From IMG/VR virus record IMGVR_UViG_3300024319_000587, positions 1 to 64,000 of that record: DNA of 64,000 nucleotides; one strand, written 5' to 3'. Below the pieces are notes generated by a model. That model had not been told where the DNA came from. It did no database searches and was given only the letters and a program-made list of their open reading frames with translations. The stretch comes from a virus. A program made the translations under genes and the position numbers. The stretch's first letter is position 1; every line of letters starts with the position of its first letter. This document shows positions 49,416 through 56,653 of the stretch, one piece after another.

Positions 49416-50503
49416 TGTTATTAAAATATGCAATCGTTGTACTTAGAAGTGGCGATGACCATTTTGATAAGATTGCTCTAAATTATACACAATTAAGTTT
49501 AGACTATCAAGAATGCAATAGATTACCAACAGAAAACCAAGTTGATTATTATGTAATGGACAGTTACACATACTTGCATGATTACGATATTGTTATGGTT
49601 GTCAATGCTGGAACTATATTCTTATGGGGTGCATACGAACATCATTATAAAAAAATGATTGAAGCATCAAATCATGAATATATACATTTTAGTGATGACG
49701 TTTGGTTTCATAAGCCATTGGGCGACGGCACAACCCACATAGAAGCAAAGTTTATTCATAAGTTAAACACAGATAGTGCAGAAGAATTCTACAATAGCCA
49801 TGATACTATTTTAACAAGTTTAATTGATGATAGCAATATTACATATCTAATGCACAATGAAATACCAAACTACGGAGATATAACTAAACCAGTTGATTGG
49901 GCAATAACAGTAAGCAGTGGATTTTTCATTAACTGTATATTAGACCATCATGGGTTTAATGAGAAGTCTGTAATACATCATGTCGATATCTCAAAGATAA
50001 GTCTTCATGTTCACAAGTATACTATTGAAAATTGGGATGGAAATGATTTTGAATCATGGATAGAACATCTTAACAATAAATTTCCTAGCATGTCACTTTG
50101 GAATAGAAAGAAATTTACTAGTGAAGATAGAAAATGGAAAGTCGTATGGGAAGATGTACAGAATCATTTCGGAGACAAATGGCAAGAACACTGGAACAAA
50201 TATAAAAGTTTAAATCATAAGTGGCATAGAATGAATATAAAAGATATTAGTTCTATTGATACTAATGGGCAAGGAATGATATGGTGGGACGGTGCATTAA
50301 AAAGAATACCAAGTAACCTACTAAAGACAAGTAAACAAAGTCATCAAAATGCAATAGATTTCTTATGGAGATTACCAGAAGATACGATATGCTATGGCAA
50401 CGACCATTGCAATTTGCAATTTGATGGTGTAAGTTCTAAACTAGCACTTAAAAAAGTTCTATCACACAATAGCAGAGAGAAATTATGGACGGACAAGATT
50501 TAA
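49415..50503 (+). CDS. Hypothetical protein, 362 aa
   Basis: I do not recognise this protein. The N-terminus (MLLKYAIVVLRSGDDHF) and the segment YLHDYDIVMVVNAGTIFLWG look like the start and second strand of a Rossmann-type or glycosyltransferase-A fold. A central HEYIHFSDDVWFHKPLGDG contains an acidic pair that could bind metal. The second half is rich in Trp, Lys and Asn, with repeated W-K-x-x-W segments. It sits between two sulfotransferase-like genes and overlaps both, so a role in the same modification pathway is likely. Confidence 0.65.
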   Translation: MLLKYAIVVLRSGDDHFDKIALNYTQLSLDYQECNRLPTENQVDYYVMDSYTYLHDYDIVMVVNAGTIFLWGAYEHHYKKMIEASNHEYIHFSDDVWFHKPLGDGTTHIEAKFIHKLNTDSAEEFYNSHDTILTSLIDDSNITYLMHNEIPNYGDITKPVDWAITVSSGFFINCILDHHGFNEKSVIHHVDISKISLHVHKYTIENWDGNDFESWIEHLNNKFPSMSLWNRKKFTSEDRKWKVVWEDVQNHFGDKWQEHWNKYKSLNHKWHRMNIKDISSIDTNGQGMIWWDGALKRIPSNLLKTSKQSHQNAIDFLWRLPEDTICYGNDHCNLQFDGVSSKLALKKVLSHNSREKLWTDKI

Positions 50504-51186
50504 TATTGGCAACAGGTGCTCCTGGGAGTAGATGGAGTGGCACCTTACGTGCTATTAGTACTAATCCAAATATCAATATTAGTGACGAAAGAAGTGAACT
50601 AGAATACGCCAGAGACTATGTTACGCCTGATGGTAAAACAAAACAGTATGGTTGGCATCGAGGTGCTTATTGGGGTCCATATCATAATCAAGGTCAAAGA
50701 TTTGATAATCTACAAGATATGACAAAAGATGAAATCATAAAAGAATTCAAAAAGCCATATAAAGATTTTAACTATGGTGTTAAGATAATAAAAAGTCATT
50801 GGTTTGCATATCATCTTCCTTTACTACAAGACTTATTTCCAAAAGCAAAGATTATGGCTGTATATATGCCATCTGATTTTTGTTTTGATTGGTGGAGAAA
50901 TAAAGTAGGTGGTTGGGATATATCATATCCACATTATGATTGGTATGAGAATGATGCACGTATGATTAAACAGATTAACATAGAAAATACAAATATAGAA
51001 AACTTCTTTGATTTACAACAACTATCAATATATGAAGTGTTTGAAAAACTTGGTCTACCATCTGAATTTAGAAGTGAAGAAGAATTAATTTCACAAGATT
51101 CTAAATTGAAAGATTTAACTAAGAATAAAGATTATAAAAAAGTTTTAGATAACACAGTACATCGTAGTTTTACTGGTATAAAATAA
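50485..51186 (+). CDS. Sulfotransferase-like P-loop protein, second copy
   Basis: This 233-residue protein starts MDGQDLILATGAPGSRWSGT and has KIIKSHWFAYHL, KAKIMAVYMPSDFCFDWWRNKVGGWD and YPHYDWYEND. It matches the gene at 48702 in order and spacing (shared TGAPGS-WS, KSH and YP-Y segments). Duplication with divergence is the simplest explanation. It overlaps the gene before it by 19 bases and the QueC-like gene by one. The acceptor is unknown. Confidence 0.6.
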   Translation: MDGQDLILATGAPGSRWSGTLRAISTNPNINISDERSELEYARDYVTPDGKTKQYGWHRGAYWGPYHNQGQRFDNLQDMTKDEIIKEFKKPYKDFNYGVKIIKSHWFAYHLPLLQDLFPKAKIMAVYMPSDFCFDWWRNKVGGWDISYPHYDWYENDARMIKQINIENTNIENFFDLQQLSIYEVFEKLGLPSEFRSEEELISQDSKLKDLTKNKDYKKVLDNTVHRSFTGIK

Positions 51187-51773
51187 TGAAAGATGTACCT
51201 AACTCTGGAACATATGTAATGATGTTGAGTGGCGGACTTGATAGTGCGTTGCTCTCTTATCTAGTTCTAAAAGAGTTACCAAATACAAAGCTGGTCTTAA
51301 GTAGTGTATGTCATCAATCTTTAAATTACTATAATCTATTTAATGTAATAGCAATTACAAATTGGTTACATGCTAGATTTCCAAACAGAATTGAAGAACA
51401 TTATATTGGTTACTATAAAGATAGAAATGAAGCACGAAACAATAGAACCAAAACTAGAGATAGACTTATTGATAAACATAAAGCATCAGGTATATTAACT
51501 GGTATGACACTAAATCCCTCTGAATTAATGACAGAAGGACGTGATGAAAGTAGAGACAAAAAGCGAGAAATTAGAGTAATCTCATCACATGGGGTATATC
51601 ATTATCGTCCGTTTATAAATAGTACTAAACAAACGGTAGCAGAATTATATAACGAACATAATTTACAAGACTTAGCAAATTTAACTATCAGTTGTGAAAG
51701 CGAAAGTTTGCCTAGACCATGTAAAGAATGTTGGTGGTGTAAAGAGAAGTATTGGGCTTTCGGTTACTATTAA
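51186..51773 (+). CDS. queC: QueC-like PP-loop protein
   Basis: This 195-residue protein has the PP-loop ATP pyrophosphatase motif SGGLDS (15-20) and ends with four Cys spaced C170-x8-C179-x2-C182-x2-C185. That is the same spacing as the zinc site of QueC (7-cyano-7-deazaguanine synthase). RPFINSTKQTVAELYNEHNL also matches the QueC C-terminal helix region. QueC makes preQ0 from 7-carboxy-7-deazaguanine, ammonia and ATP. It is about 35 residues shorter than bacterial QueC, and the gene lies in the plus-strand island, far from queE/folE/queD. Another PP-loop amidation role is possible. Confidence 0.65.
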   Translation: MKDVPNSGTYVMMLSGGLDSALLSYLVLKELPNTKLVLSSVCHQSLNYYNLFNVIAITNWLHARFPNRIEEHYIGYYKDRNEARNNRTKTRDRLIDKHKASGILTGMTLNPSELMTEGRDESRDKKREIRVISSHGVYHYRPFINSTKQTVAELYNEHNLQDLANLTISCESESLPRPCKECWWCKEKYWAFGYY

Positions 51774-51788
51774 TGTAAAGGACACGAA

Positions 51789-52469
51789 ATGTCATTAGGA
51801 CTAGAAGAATATAATAAGTTTCATCCAACTGTATTACAACCTCTTGATATGAAAATTGATGTAAATTTGTTTGAAGAACAAATGCATGAATACAGATACG
51901 CATTTAGACGTTGGGGTACTAAACACACTGAATATCCAAGATATGGAGCTCCTCTCGTTAATTTAAACGGAGATATGTTCAACAATCCAGAACCTATATG
52001 TTATCCATTAAATCAATGGAATGAAGGAAAGAAAGAAGAAGATAAAGTACGTGACCCGAAATGTACTTCACCTACTCCAATGTTGGCAGAATCATGCTTT
52101 GATCCTCTTGAACCAATTAAACCTTTTATGTATAGAAGTGCTATATTAAAGTGGCATACTACTGGACATTTTAAACCTCATACAGATACTAAAATACCTA
52201 GTGATATTATTAGACTATGGGGAACAAATGATCCAGATAATATGATATTTCAATTTGATAAAGATAGAAAAACAGCTAGTCCAAGAGAAGTGGCAGAGGG
52301 TAATCTATCATATGATTTAGTAAGAGAAAAAGATATAGAAGCAGGTAGATTATATATAACAGATACACACGTAATACATGATGCAAGTTCTATCGGTGAT
52401 AATGTATATCAATTTTTTATTTCATTAAGCACTGATAGTATGCCAACATTGAAAGAGTTACTATTATGA
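51789..52469 (+). CDS. Fe(II)-oxygenase-like protein
   Basis: This 226-residue protein has the iron facial-triad pattern HFKPHTDTK (H-x-D) and, about 65 residues later, ITDTHVIHDASS with a distal His, as in aspartyl/asparaginyl hydroxylase-like proteins. The N-terminal part is rich in Tyr/Pro (YPRYGAPLVNLNGDMF). It comes 15 bases after the QueC-like gene and overlaps the next oxygenase-like gene by four bases. The substrate is unknown, and the 2-oxoglutarate Arg is not obvious. Confidence 0.6.
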   Translation: MSLGLEEYNKFHPTVLQPLDMKIDVNLFEEQMHEYRYAFRRWGTKHTEYPRYGAPLVNLNGDMFNNPEPICYPLNQWNEGKKEEDKVRDPKCTSPTPMLAESCFDPLEPIKPFMYRSAILKWHTTGHFKPHTDTKIPSDIIRLWGTNDPDNMIFQFDKDRKTASPREVAEGNLSYDLVREKDIEAGRLYITDTHVIHDASSIGDNVYQFFISLSTDSMPTLKELLL

Positions 52470-52882
52470 ACTACACCAAATTAGACTTACCAAAAATACC
52501 AAAAGATTTGATACTTCCACTAGAAGAAGTATTGAAACTTGAAAATATATTTGGAGGCAAAAGTAAGAATTATACAATACATGAATGCCAACCAGAACTT
52601 AAGGAATATTTGCAAGAGTTATTCCCTGATTGTACTAAATTCAGATATCAGACATTAACAAAGGATATACCAATACACACAGATAGAGGTAGAGAATTTG
52701 CAATTAATTATATTATACAAACTGGTGGACAAAATGCAGAGACATGTTGGTATGAAGAATTTGTACAAGAACCTATAGATTCTGTTATAATACCCAAAGA
52801 AGAATGGCATAAATTAGCAGTAAACGTGCATCATACAGTAAGAAATATCACAGATTGGCGATTTGCTATCACTGTGTGCTAA
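52466..52882 (+). CDS. Small Fe(II)/2-oxoglutarate oxygenase-like protein
   Basis: This 138-residue protein has IPIHTDRGREFAINYIIQTGG with H-x-D, WHKLAVNVHHTVRNI with the distal His and WRFAITV with an Arg, an order seen in small cupin-type oxygenases. It is the fourth oxygenase-like gene in the window. It overlaps 51789-52469 and probably acts with it. No other evidence for a substrate. Confidence 0.6.
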   Translation: MNYTKLDLPKIPKDLILPLEEVLKLENIFGGKSKNYTIHECQPELKEYLQELFPDCTKFRYQTLTKDIPIHTDRGREFAINYIIQTGGQNAETCWYEEFVQEPIDSVIIPKEEWHKLAVNVHHTVRNITDWRFAITVC

Positions 52883-52886
52883 AATA

Positions 52887-52895
52887 GATAAATAG
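52887..52895 (+). promoter_or_regulatory. T4-type late promoter core (GATAAATAG)
   Basis: GATAAATAG on the plus strand, 21 bases before the 89-residue gene, followed by a GGGAG ribosome-binding site. Confidence 0.5.
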
Positions 52896-52916
52896 TAGTA
52901 TATTAGGGAGACAACG

Positions 52917-53186
52917 ATGCCACATATATTAAGATTTAAAAACGAAGGTACAGGCGAAGACGGTAAGCAATGCTCAGATGATGCACAGGCAATTTATGAC
53001 CGTTATGTAGCCGAAAATAAAATTATAGAAATGGATATCATTACTATGGGTTTAGCTGGTGAATACACTAAGATTGCTTTTGCAACATCAGAAGATTGTG
53101 ATGCATTTAGACAAGAAATGTCTGATATCAATGAATCTGAAACAAGCGGTGATAATCGTTCAGATGTATCCAGATATGATGAATAA
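52917..53186 (+). CDS. Hypothetical protein, 89 aa
   Basis: A small acidic protein (MPHILRFKNEGTGEDGKQCS). The middle has a helix (AQAIYDRYVAENKIIEMD) and the second half a strand (EYTKIAFATSEDCDAF) with a Ser/Asp-rich tail. GGGAG and a late core precede it. I do not recognise it. Confidence 0.65.
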   Translation: MPHILRFKNEGTGEDGKQCSDDAQAIYDRYVAENKIIEMDIITMGLAGEYTKIAFATSEDCDAFRQEMSDINESETSGDNRSDVSRYDE

Positions 53187-53197
53187 CTAAGGATTAT

Positions 53198-53368
53198 ATG
53201 AGAGACACTAAATCGCTAACCGGGTATACATCTAAGATGCTACGTGAAGCGAAACAGAAACTTCTTTCTCGTTTCCTACGAAAAGAAGTAAATATTGGAA
53301 ACAATGGTACACAAGATTACATAATAAAAAAAGGACCGAACAAAGGTTCAGTCGCAAAGAAAAAGTAA
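53198..53368 (+). CDS. Small basic protein, 56 aa
   Basis: An ATG at 53198 with AAGGA before it gives 56 codons, which translate to a very basic protein (MRDTKSLTGYTSKMLREAK at the start, KKGPNKGSVAKKK at the end). It is the last gene of the plus-strand island and stops exactly where the convergent minus-strand gene stops. It may bind nucleic acid or serve as a small structural protein. Confidence 0.6.
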   Translation: MRDTKSLTGYTSKMLREAKQKLLSRFLRKEVNIGNNGTQDYIIKKGPNKGSVAKKK

Positions 53369-53659
53369 TTAAAGTAAAGTTTTCAAAAAACCTATACCAT
53401 CTATCATCAAATAAACGATATACATAAAAGTAAATCCAAATGATTTACGGCTGAAAGCCGCCACCATTAATAATCCACTAGCAAGTATGAAAAAAATGTA
53501 AGCCCAAAACATTGGAGGATTTGGGCTATACCACATTAATATTATTGCGGCCATTAAGTTTAAGGTCATACCACTAACCTCTGTAGTAAATCTTACAGGG
53601 TTAGTGTTATAGTCTTCTTTGATCCATTGCAGAACCCGTTTACGTCCTATTCTCGCCAT
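53369..53659 (-). CDS. Small membrane protein, 96 aa
   Basis: This protein has three hydrophobic segments: TLNLMAAIILMWYS (about 32-45), FWAYIFFILASGLLMVAAF (about 51-69) and FTFMYIVYLMIDGIGFL (about 76-92). The start is basic (MARIGRKRVLQWIKEDYNTNPVRFTTEV, seen as two parts). I recall similar short proteins from marine phages. Its neighbour is a DoxX-like protein. Function unknown. Confidence 0.65.
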   Translation of the reverse strand: MARIGRKRVLQWIKEDYNTNPVRFTTEVSGMTLNLMAAIILMWYSPNPPMFWAYIFFILASGLLMVAAFSRKSFGFTFMYIVYLMIDGIGFLKTLL

Positions 53660-53663
53660 ACAT

Positions 53664-54083
53664 CTATTTAGTCCTATTTCCTCTTAAAGCAAAAAATAAA
53701 CCACCTACCCATAGAAATACGTGGAAGTTATCATATAAAATTACGTCTAATATACTTTCTGGTTCACCAACCCAGATAACACCTGTCATTATACAACAGA
53801 TTGTGATACCACAAAATCGTGTAAGTAAATCACCGATATATGGCCATAACTTTTCTGTATTTAACAGTCCTCCTACGATTAGGCCTAAGCCTGCACCTAG
53901 TTCTCCGTAACTGACAACCCACCAAACCAAGTATGGGAGACCAAAACTTTCAGCATCTTCTATTGATACTGGTAGCTTACTTAGACCTTGTTGAATAAAC
54001 ACAATGGCTAAAGGAATTCTGAATAGCCAATGAGACAAACAGAACTCCGGTAGTTTTTCGCTTATACGTTTAAGATAGTTCAT
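53664..54083 (-). CDS. DoxX-like membrane protein
   Basis: The 139-residue protein has four hydrophobic segments and the DoxX-type segments FRIPLAIVFIQQGLSKLP and SYGELGAGLGLIVGGLLN. DoxX family proteins are small membrane proteins linked to quinone or thiosulfate redox. The ATG at 54083 is taken in place of a TTG one codon earlier. It overlaps the pseudoazurin gene by 14 bases, which suggests that the two work together at the membrane. It is a common but loose family, so the call is about type rather than reaction. Confidence 0.75.
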   Translation of the reverse strand: MNYLKRISEKLPEFCLSHWLFRIPLAIVFIQQGLSKLPVSIEDAESFGLPYLVWWVVSYGELGAGLGLIVGGLLNTEKLWPYIGDLLTRFCGITICCIMTGVIWVGEPESILDVILYDNFHVFLWVGGLFFALRGNRTK

Positions 54084-54507
54084 CAAGCAATGCTTTCAGT
54101 TTCTTTTTACTTTTACCTCTGACCTTTGCTTTGCTGATATCATTTAGTGGGACTTCCCCACCTTCTGCTACTGTTACAATAGCAATCATACCCATTGTTG
54201 CATGTGGAGTACACTGATATAGATATACGCCTGGTACGTCAAAAGTAATACTTACTTCTTTATTATTTTTACTTTTCTTTGGAAGATCCCAACCGTCTGG
54301 TCCTGCAATAAAATGTACATTGTGACCTTTTGATGTCGGTACCCAAGTAATTGTATCGCCTACTTCAATGTTTGCGATATCTTCACTGTAGACCATCTTT
54401 GCTCCATCATCACGTTTGTTAAGCATTTCGATAGTCATATCATCTGCGTATGCAAACGTTCCAATTAAGAGGCTACTAGCGAGTGTAACGATATACGTTA
54501 ATTTCAT
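54070..54507 (-). CDS. Pseudoazurin/plastocyanin-like copper protein
   Basis: This 145-residue protein begins with a typical signal peptide (MKLTYIVTLASSLLIGTFAYA, cut after about residue 21), so it is exported to the periplasm. The type-1 copper ligands are all present with pseudoazurin spacing: His62 in SKGHNVHF, and Cys99, His102 and Met107 in QCTPHATMGM. Such cupredoxins carry electrons between membrane redox complexes and reductases. It has AAGGAA before the ATG. A complete cupredoxin next to a DoxX-like gene suggests that the phage adjusts host electron flow. Confidence 0.92.
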   Translation of the reverse strand: MKLTYIVTLASSLLIGTFAYADDMTIEMLNKRDDGAKMVYSEDIANIEVGDTITWVPTSKGHNVHFIAGPDGWDLPKKSKNNKEVSITFDVPGVYLYQCTPHATMGMIAIVTVAEGGEVPLNDISKAKVRGKSKKKLKALLDELS

Positions 54508-54542
54508 TTTGTATTTCCTTATGTTGAGTTAGGTTTTAAAGA

Positions 54543-54627
54543 TGGTGCCCATGGAGGGATTTGAACCCCCACTCCGTAAAGAACAGGTACCTAAAACCTG
54601 CGTGTCTACCAATTTCACCACATGGGC
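54543..54627 (-). tRNA. tRNA-Leu (UAG)
   Basis: Acceptor GCCCATG/CATGGGC, discriminator A, encoded CCA, anticodon loop TTTAGGT with TAG between CAGGT/ACCTG, a long variable arm, and the T-arm GGTTCAAATCC on the minus strand. Confidence 0.95.
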
Positions 54628-54636
54628 TAAATTTTG

Positions 54637-54852
54637 TTATTCAGATTTTGAAAAATATTTCTCAATCATTTCTAGTCGGTCATTAGCGGCCGCAAGTTTA
54701 TTAAGTTCTTCAATGACTGCCTCGGTAACATCAGAATGTTCTCCGATACCTGCAGGCATAGTTTGATAGACCTGAATATTTGCTAGATGAACCGCTACTT
54801 CACCTTCTGCTTGTTTTTGTGCGGCTAGGATAATTGCTTCGCCTGGTTTCAT
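54637..54852 (-). CDS. Conserved small phage protein, 71 aa
   Basis: This protein (MKPGEAIILAAQKQAEGEVA at the start, PAGIGEHSDVTEAV in the middle) is all-helical. I recall the PGEAI(I/V)LAAQ and PAGIGEH patterns from a short conserved protein of T4-like marine phages of unknown role. AAGGTAAAACC stands before the ATG. It lies between tRNA-Leu and tRNA-Thr. Confidence 0.75.
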   Translation of the reverse strand: MKPGEAIILAAQKQAEGEVAVHLANIQVYQTMPAGIGEHSDVTEAVIEELNKLAAANDRLEMIEKYFSKSE

Positions 54853-54873
54853 GGTTTTACCTTTCTTATTTTG

Positions 54874-54949
54874 TGGTGCCGATTGTCGGATTCGAACTGA
54901 CGACCTACTGATTACAAATCAGTTGCTCTACCAACTGAGCTAAATCGGC
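54874..54949 (-). tRNA. tRNA-Thr (UGU)
   Basis: Acceptor GCCGATT/AATCGGC, discriminator A, encoded CCA, anticodon loop TTTGTAA with TGT between ACTGA/TCAGT, and T-arm AGTTCGAATCC on the minus strand. Confidence 0.95.
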
Positions 54950-55072
54950 ATATTATAACTACGTATTTATTTATCTTTAAGGGATTAACCGTGATCCCTT
55001 GCGTGTTTATTTCGTAACAACCCGTTCTTAACTTATACACTTTTGGTGTAGGTTTTTAAGAAACGCTTTTAT
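54950..55072 (-). other. Structured intergenic region
   Basis: This 123-base stretch holds no gene. It holds an AAGGGAT/ATCCCTT hairpin near 54978-54999, an outer TTCTTAA/TTAAGAA pair with an inner TACAC/GTGTA stem at 55024-55058, and ATAAATA late-type cores at 54963-54973. It precedes tRNA-Thr and could be a leader, a terminator or a processing signal. Confidence 0.4.
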
Positions 55073-55228
55073 TTATTCTTGTATTTCTATTTTTCTATGC
55101 GATAATTCAGAATACACTTCCATCCAACGCATCAAATCATCATGTGTTGGTGAACCTTTTTTTCGTATCATGTAAAATTCTTTTAGTAACTCTTTCACTG
55201 AACGTGACTTCAAGTCTTGTTGATACAT
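55073..55228 (-). CDS. Small basic protein, 51 aa
   Basis: The frame has an ATG at 55258, but the promoter at 55269-55296 would start transcription only about four bases before it. AAAGG lies nine bases before the ATG at 55228 (MYQQDLKSRS), which is chosen. The product is helical and charged, with KELLKEFYMIRKKG and a DDLMRWMEVYSELSH helix. I do not recognise it. It is an early-type gene by its promoter. Confidence 0.55.
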   Translation of the reverse strand: MYQQDLKSRSVKELLKEFYMIRKKGSPTHDDLMRWMEVYSELSHRKIEIQE

Positions 55229-55268
55229 ACCTCGGGACCTTTCGAAATGTTTTCTCATTGATTATTAA

Positions 55269-55296
55269 ATATAACACAGATTCGTTGCATAGTCAA
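55269..55296 (-). promoter_or_regulatory. Promoter with CGAATC spacer motif
   Basis: TTGACT (55291-55296), a 16-base spacer with CGAATC at positions 7-12, and TTATAT (55269-55274) on the minus strand. Confidence 0.75.
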
Positions 55297-55298
55297 TA

Positions 55299-55991
55299 CT
55301 AAAAATCAGTATTTTCATCTACTGCATAGTTTGTCGCATCTGGGTCTATTGGCATTTCTGGAAGGTCTTCGTACGGAAATGCTTGAATTGAAACTGGAGA
55401 AACTGGCTGAGACATTACTTCCTCTTCTCTTCCATTTTCTCTCTGAGAAACACTATCATTTCCACTAGCATCTTCGGGTAATCCCATTCTAGGATTTACC
55501 TCTTTAAGTCCGCCACCATTTATCCTAAAGTCATATGTAGAATATTCACCGCCATTGGTTTCTCCTCTACCTTTTAATTCACCTTCTTTATCTGAATCTG
55601 ACTCCATCTTAGGACCCATTTGTTGCTTGATACCTTGTTCTGTTTTGTCTTTAGCATCTTGCATTGCTTTTTTATTATTCTTTGTATTTGGTATACTTAC
55701 TGCACGTGGTTTATTTTTATTAGGTTCGATAACCCATACAAATATACTTTGTCCATCTGGAGATTCGATGTGTGATAGATATATTGAATCTTCTGGAATA
55801 TTAACATTAATAGGATAACCAAGTATCTTGTCAACAGACATGTAGCTTATAGCTACAGATATCATCACTAATGGTATAATAAAACCTAACAGTAATGCAT
55901 TTCTATGGTTCTTGATTGCAAACCATAGCACAACACATGCTAGAAAAAATAGCGAAATAAATAGTGGTGCTAATTCTGCCGAATATAACAT
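55299..55991 (-). CDS. Membrane-anchored hypothetical protein, 230 aa
   Basis: This protein has two N-terminal hydrophobic segments (about residues 6-26 and 33-52: LFISLFFLACVVLWFAI and LLLGFIIPLVMISVAISYM). They are followed by a soluble beta-rich part (YLSHIESPDGQSIFVWVIEP) and a long acidic, Gly/Ser/Glu-rich, probably disordered tail. It is the third gene in a unit with ExbB-like and ExbD-like genes (56015-57108). It may be an accessory of that complex. No family recognised. Confidence 0.65.
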   Translation of the reverse strand: MLYSAELAPLFISLFFLACVVLWFAIKNHRNALLLGFIIPLVMISVAISYMSVDKILGYPINVNIPEDSIYLSHIESPDGQSIFVWVIEPNKNKPRAVSIPNTKNNKKAMQDAKDKTEQGIKQQMGPKMESDSDKEGELKGRGETNGGEYSTYDFRINGGGLKEVNPRMGLPEDASGNDSVSQRENGREEEVMSQPVSPVSIQAFPYEDLPEMPIDPDATNYAVDENTDF

Positions 55992-56014
55992 ATTGTTTCT
56001 CCATATGTAGAGGA

Positions 56015-56653
56015 CTAAAGCCCGCCTGCACTTGCCCTTCTCGTTATAATATTATTATCTAACGTATTGTATTTAACAAAATTACCATCTTTATCTATCC
56101 AAAAGTTGACTAATGGCAGTTGTTGTCCTCTTATGGAGTATTGTTTTTCACCTATTACTACTTCTACATAAGGATTAATCTTAATTACTTTAAACTTGAC
56201 CACAATTTCAGATGCTTTTAATTTCTTTCTGGCAGATGCATTTGGTGATGCTGAATATATATGTGCGGCAACTTGATATTGTCCCTTAGAAGTTCCACGC
56301 AAAGTGACAACTTCTCTATTGATGTAAATTATATTGCGTTGTCCATATTCATCAATCGTCATATCATTGGCAGTTCCTAAATCATCTTTTTCAAGGTTCA
56401 TTGCGCCTGCCATTTTCTTTATGAAGGATACCGTATTGCCAGCTGGATCTTTAACCCATAAGTCAACATCATCAGGTAATGTATGAGGCCATTCTATAAC
56501 AATCATGTACTCTGCTTTTTTAGGTACATCTTGTTTCTTTGTGATTGGGTTAATAAGGATAAAAGCAATAATGAACAGGAATACAAAACCTACTAGTAGA
56601 TTAAATAGTAAGTCTGTAAATCCTACTGTACTTTTGTACTTATAACGGCTCAT
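56015..56653 (-). CDS. ExbD/TolR/MotB-like membrane protein
   Basis: This 212-residue protein has one N-terminal transmembrane helix, VGFTDLLFNLLVGFVFLFII, with Asp14 in the place of the proton-carrying Asp of ExbD/TolR and MotB. The remainder (MIVIEWPHTLPDDVDLWVKDPAG and following beta-rich parts) would lie in the periplasm. Such proteins pair with ExbB/TolQ/MotA (here the overlapping gene at 56650-57108) to couple proton flow to movement. The periplasmic part does not look like the peptidoglycan-binding OmpA domain of MotB. The task in infection is unknown. Confidence 0.7.
   Translation of the reverse strand: MSRYKYKSTVGFTDLLFNLLVGFVFLFIIAFILINPITKKQDVPKKAEYMIVIEWPHTLPDDVDLWVKDPAGNTVSFIKKMAGAMNLEKDDLGTANDMTIDEYGQRNIIYINREVVTLRGTSKGQYQVAAHIYSASPNASARKKLKASEIVVKFKVIKINPYVEVVIGEKQYSIRGQQLPLVNFWIDKDGNFVKYNTLDNNIITRRASAGGL

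Noticed and set aside
46250-54900. GATTCG hits in tRNA genes at about 46260, 46630 and 54893
   Set aside because: These are the T-loop sequences of the tRNAs, not the CGAATC promoter motif; no -35 and -10 boxes around them.
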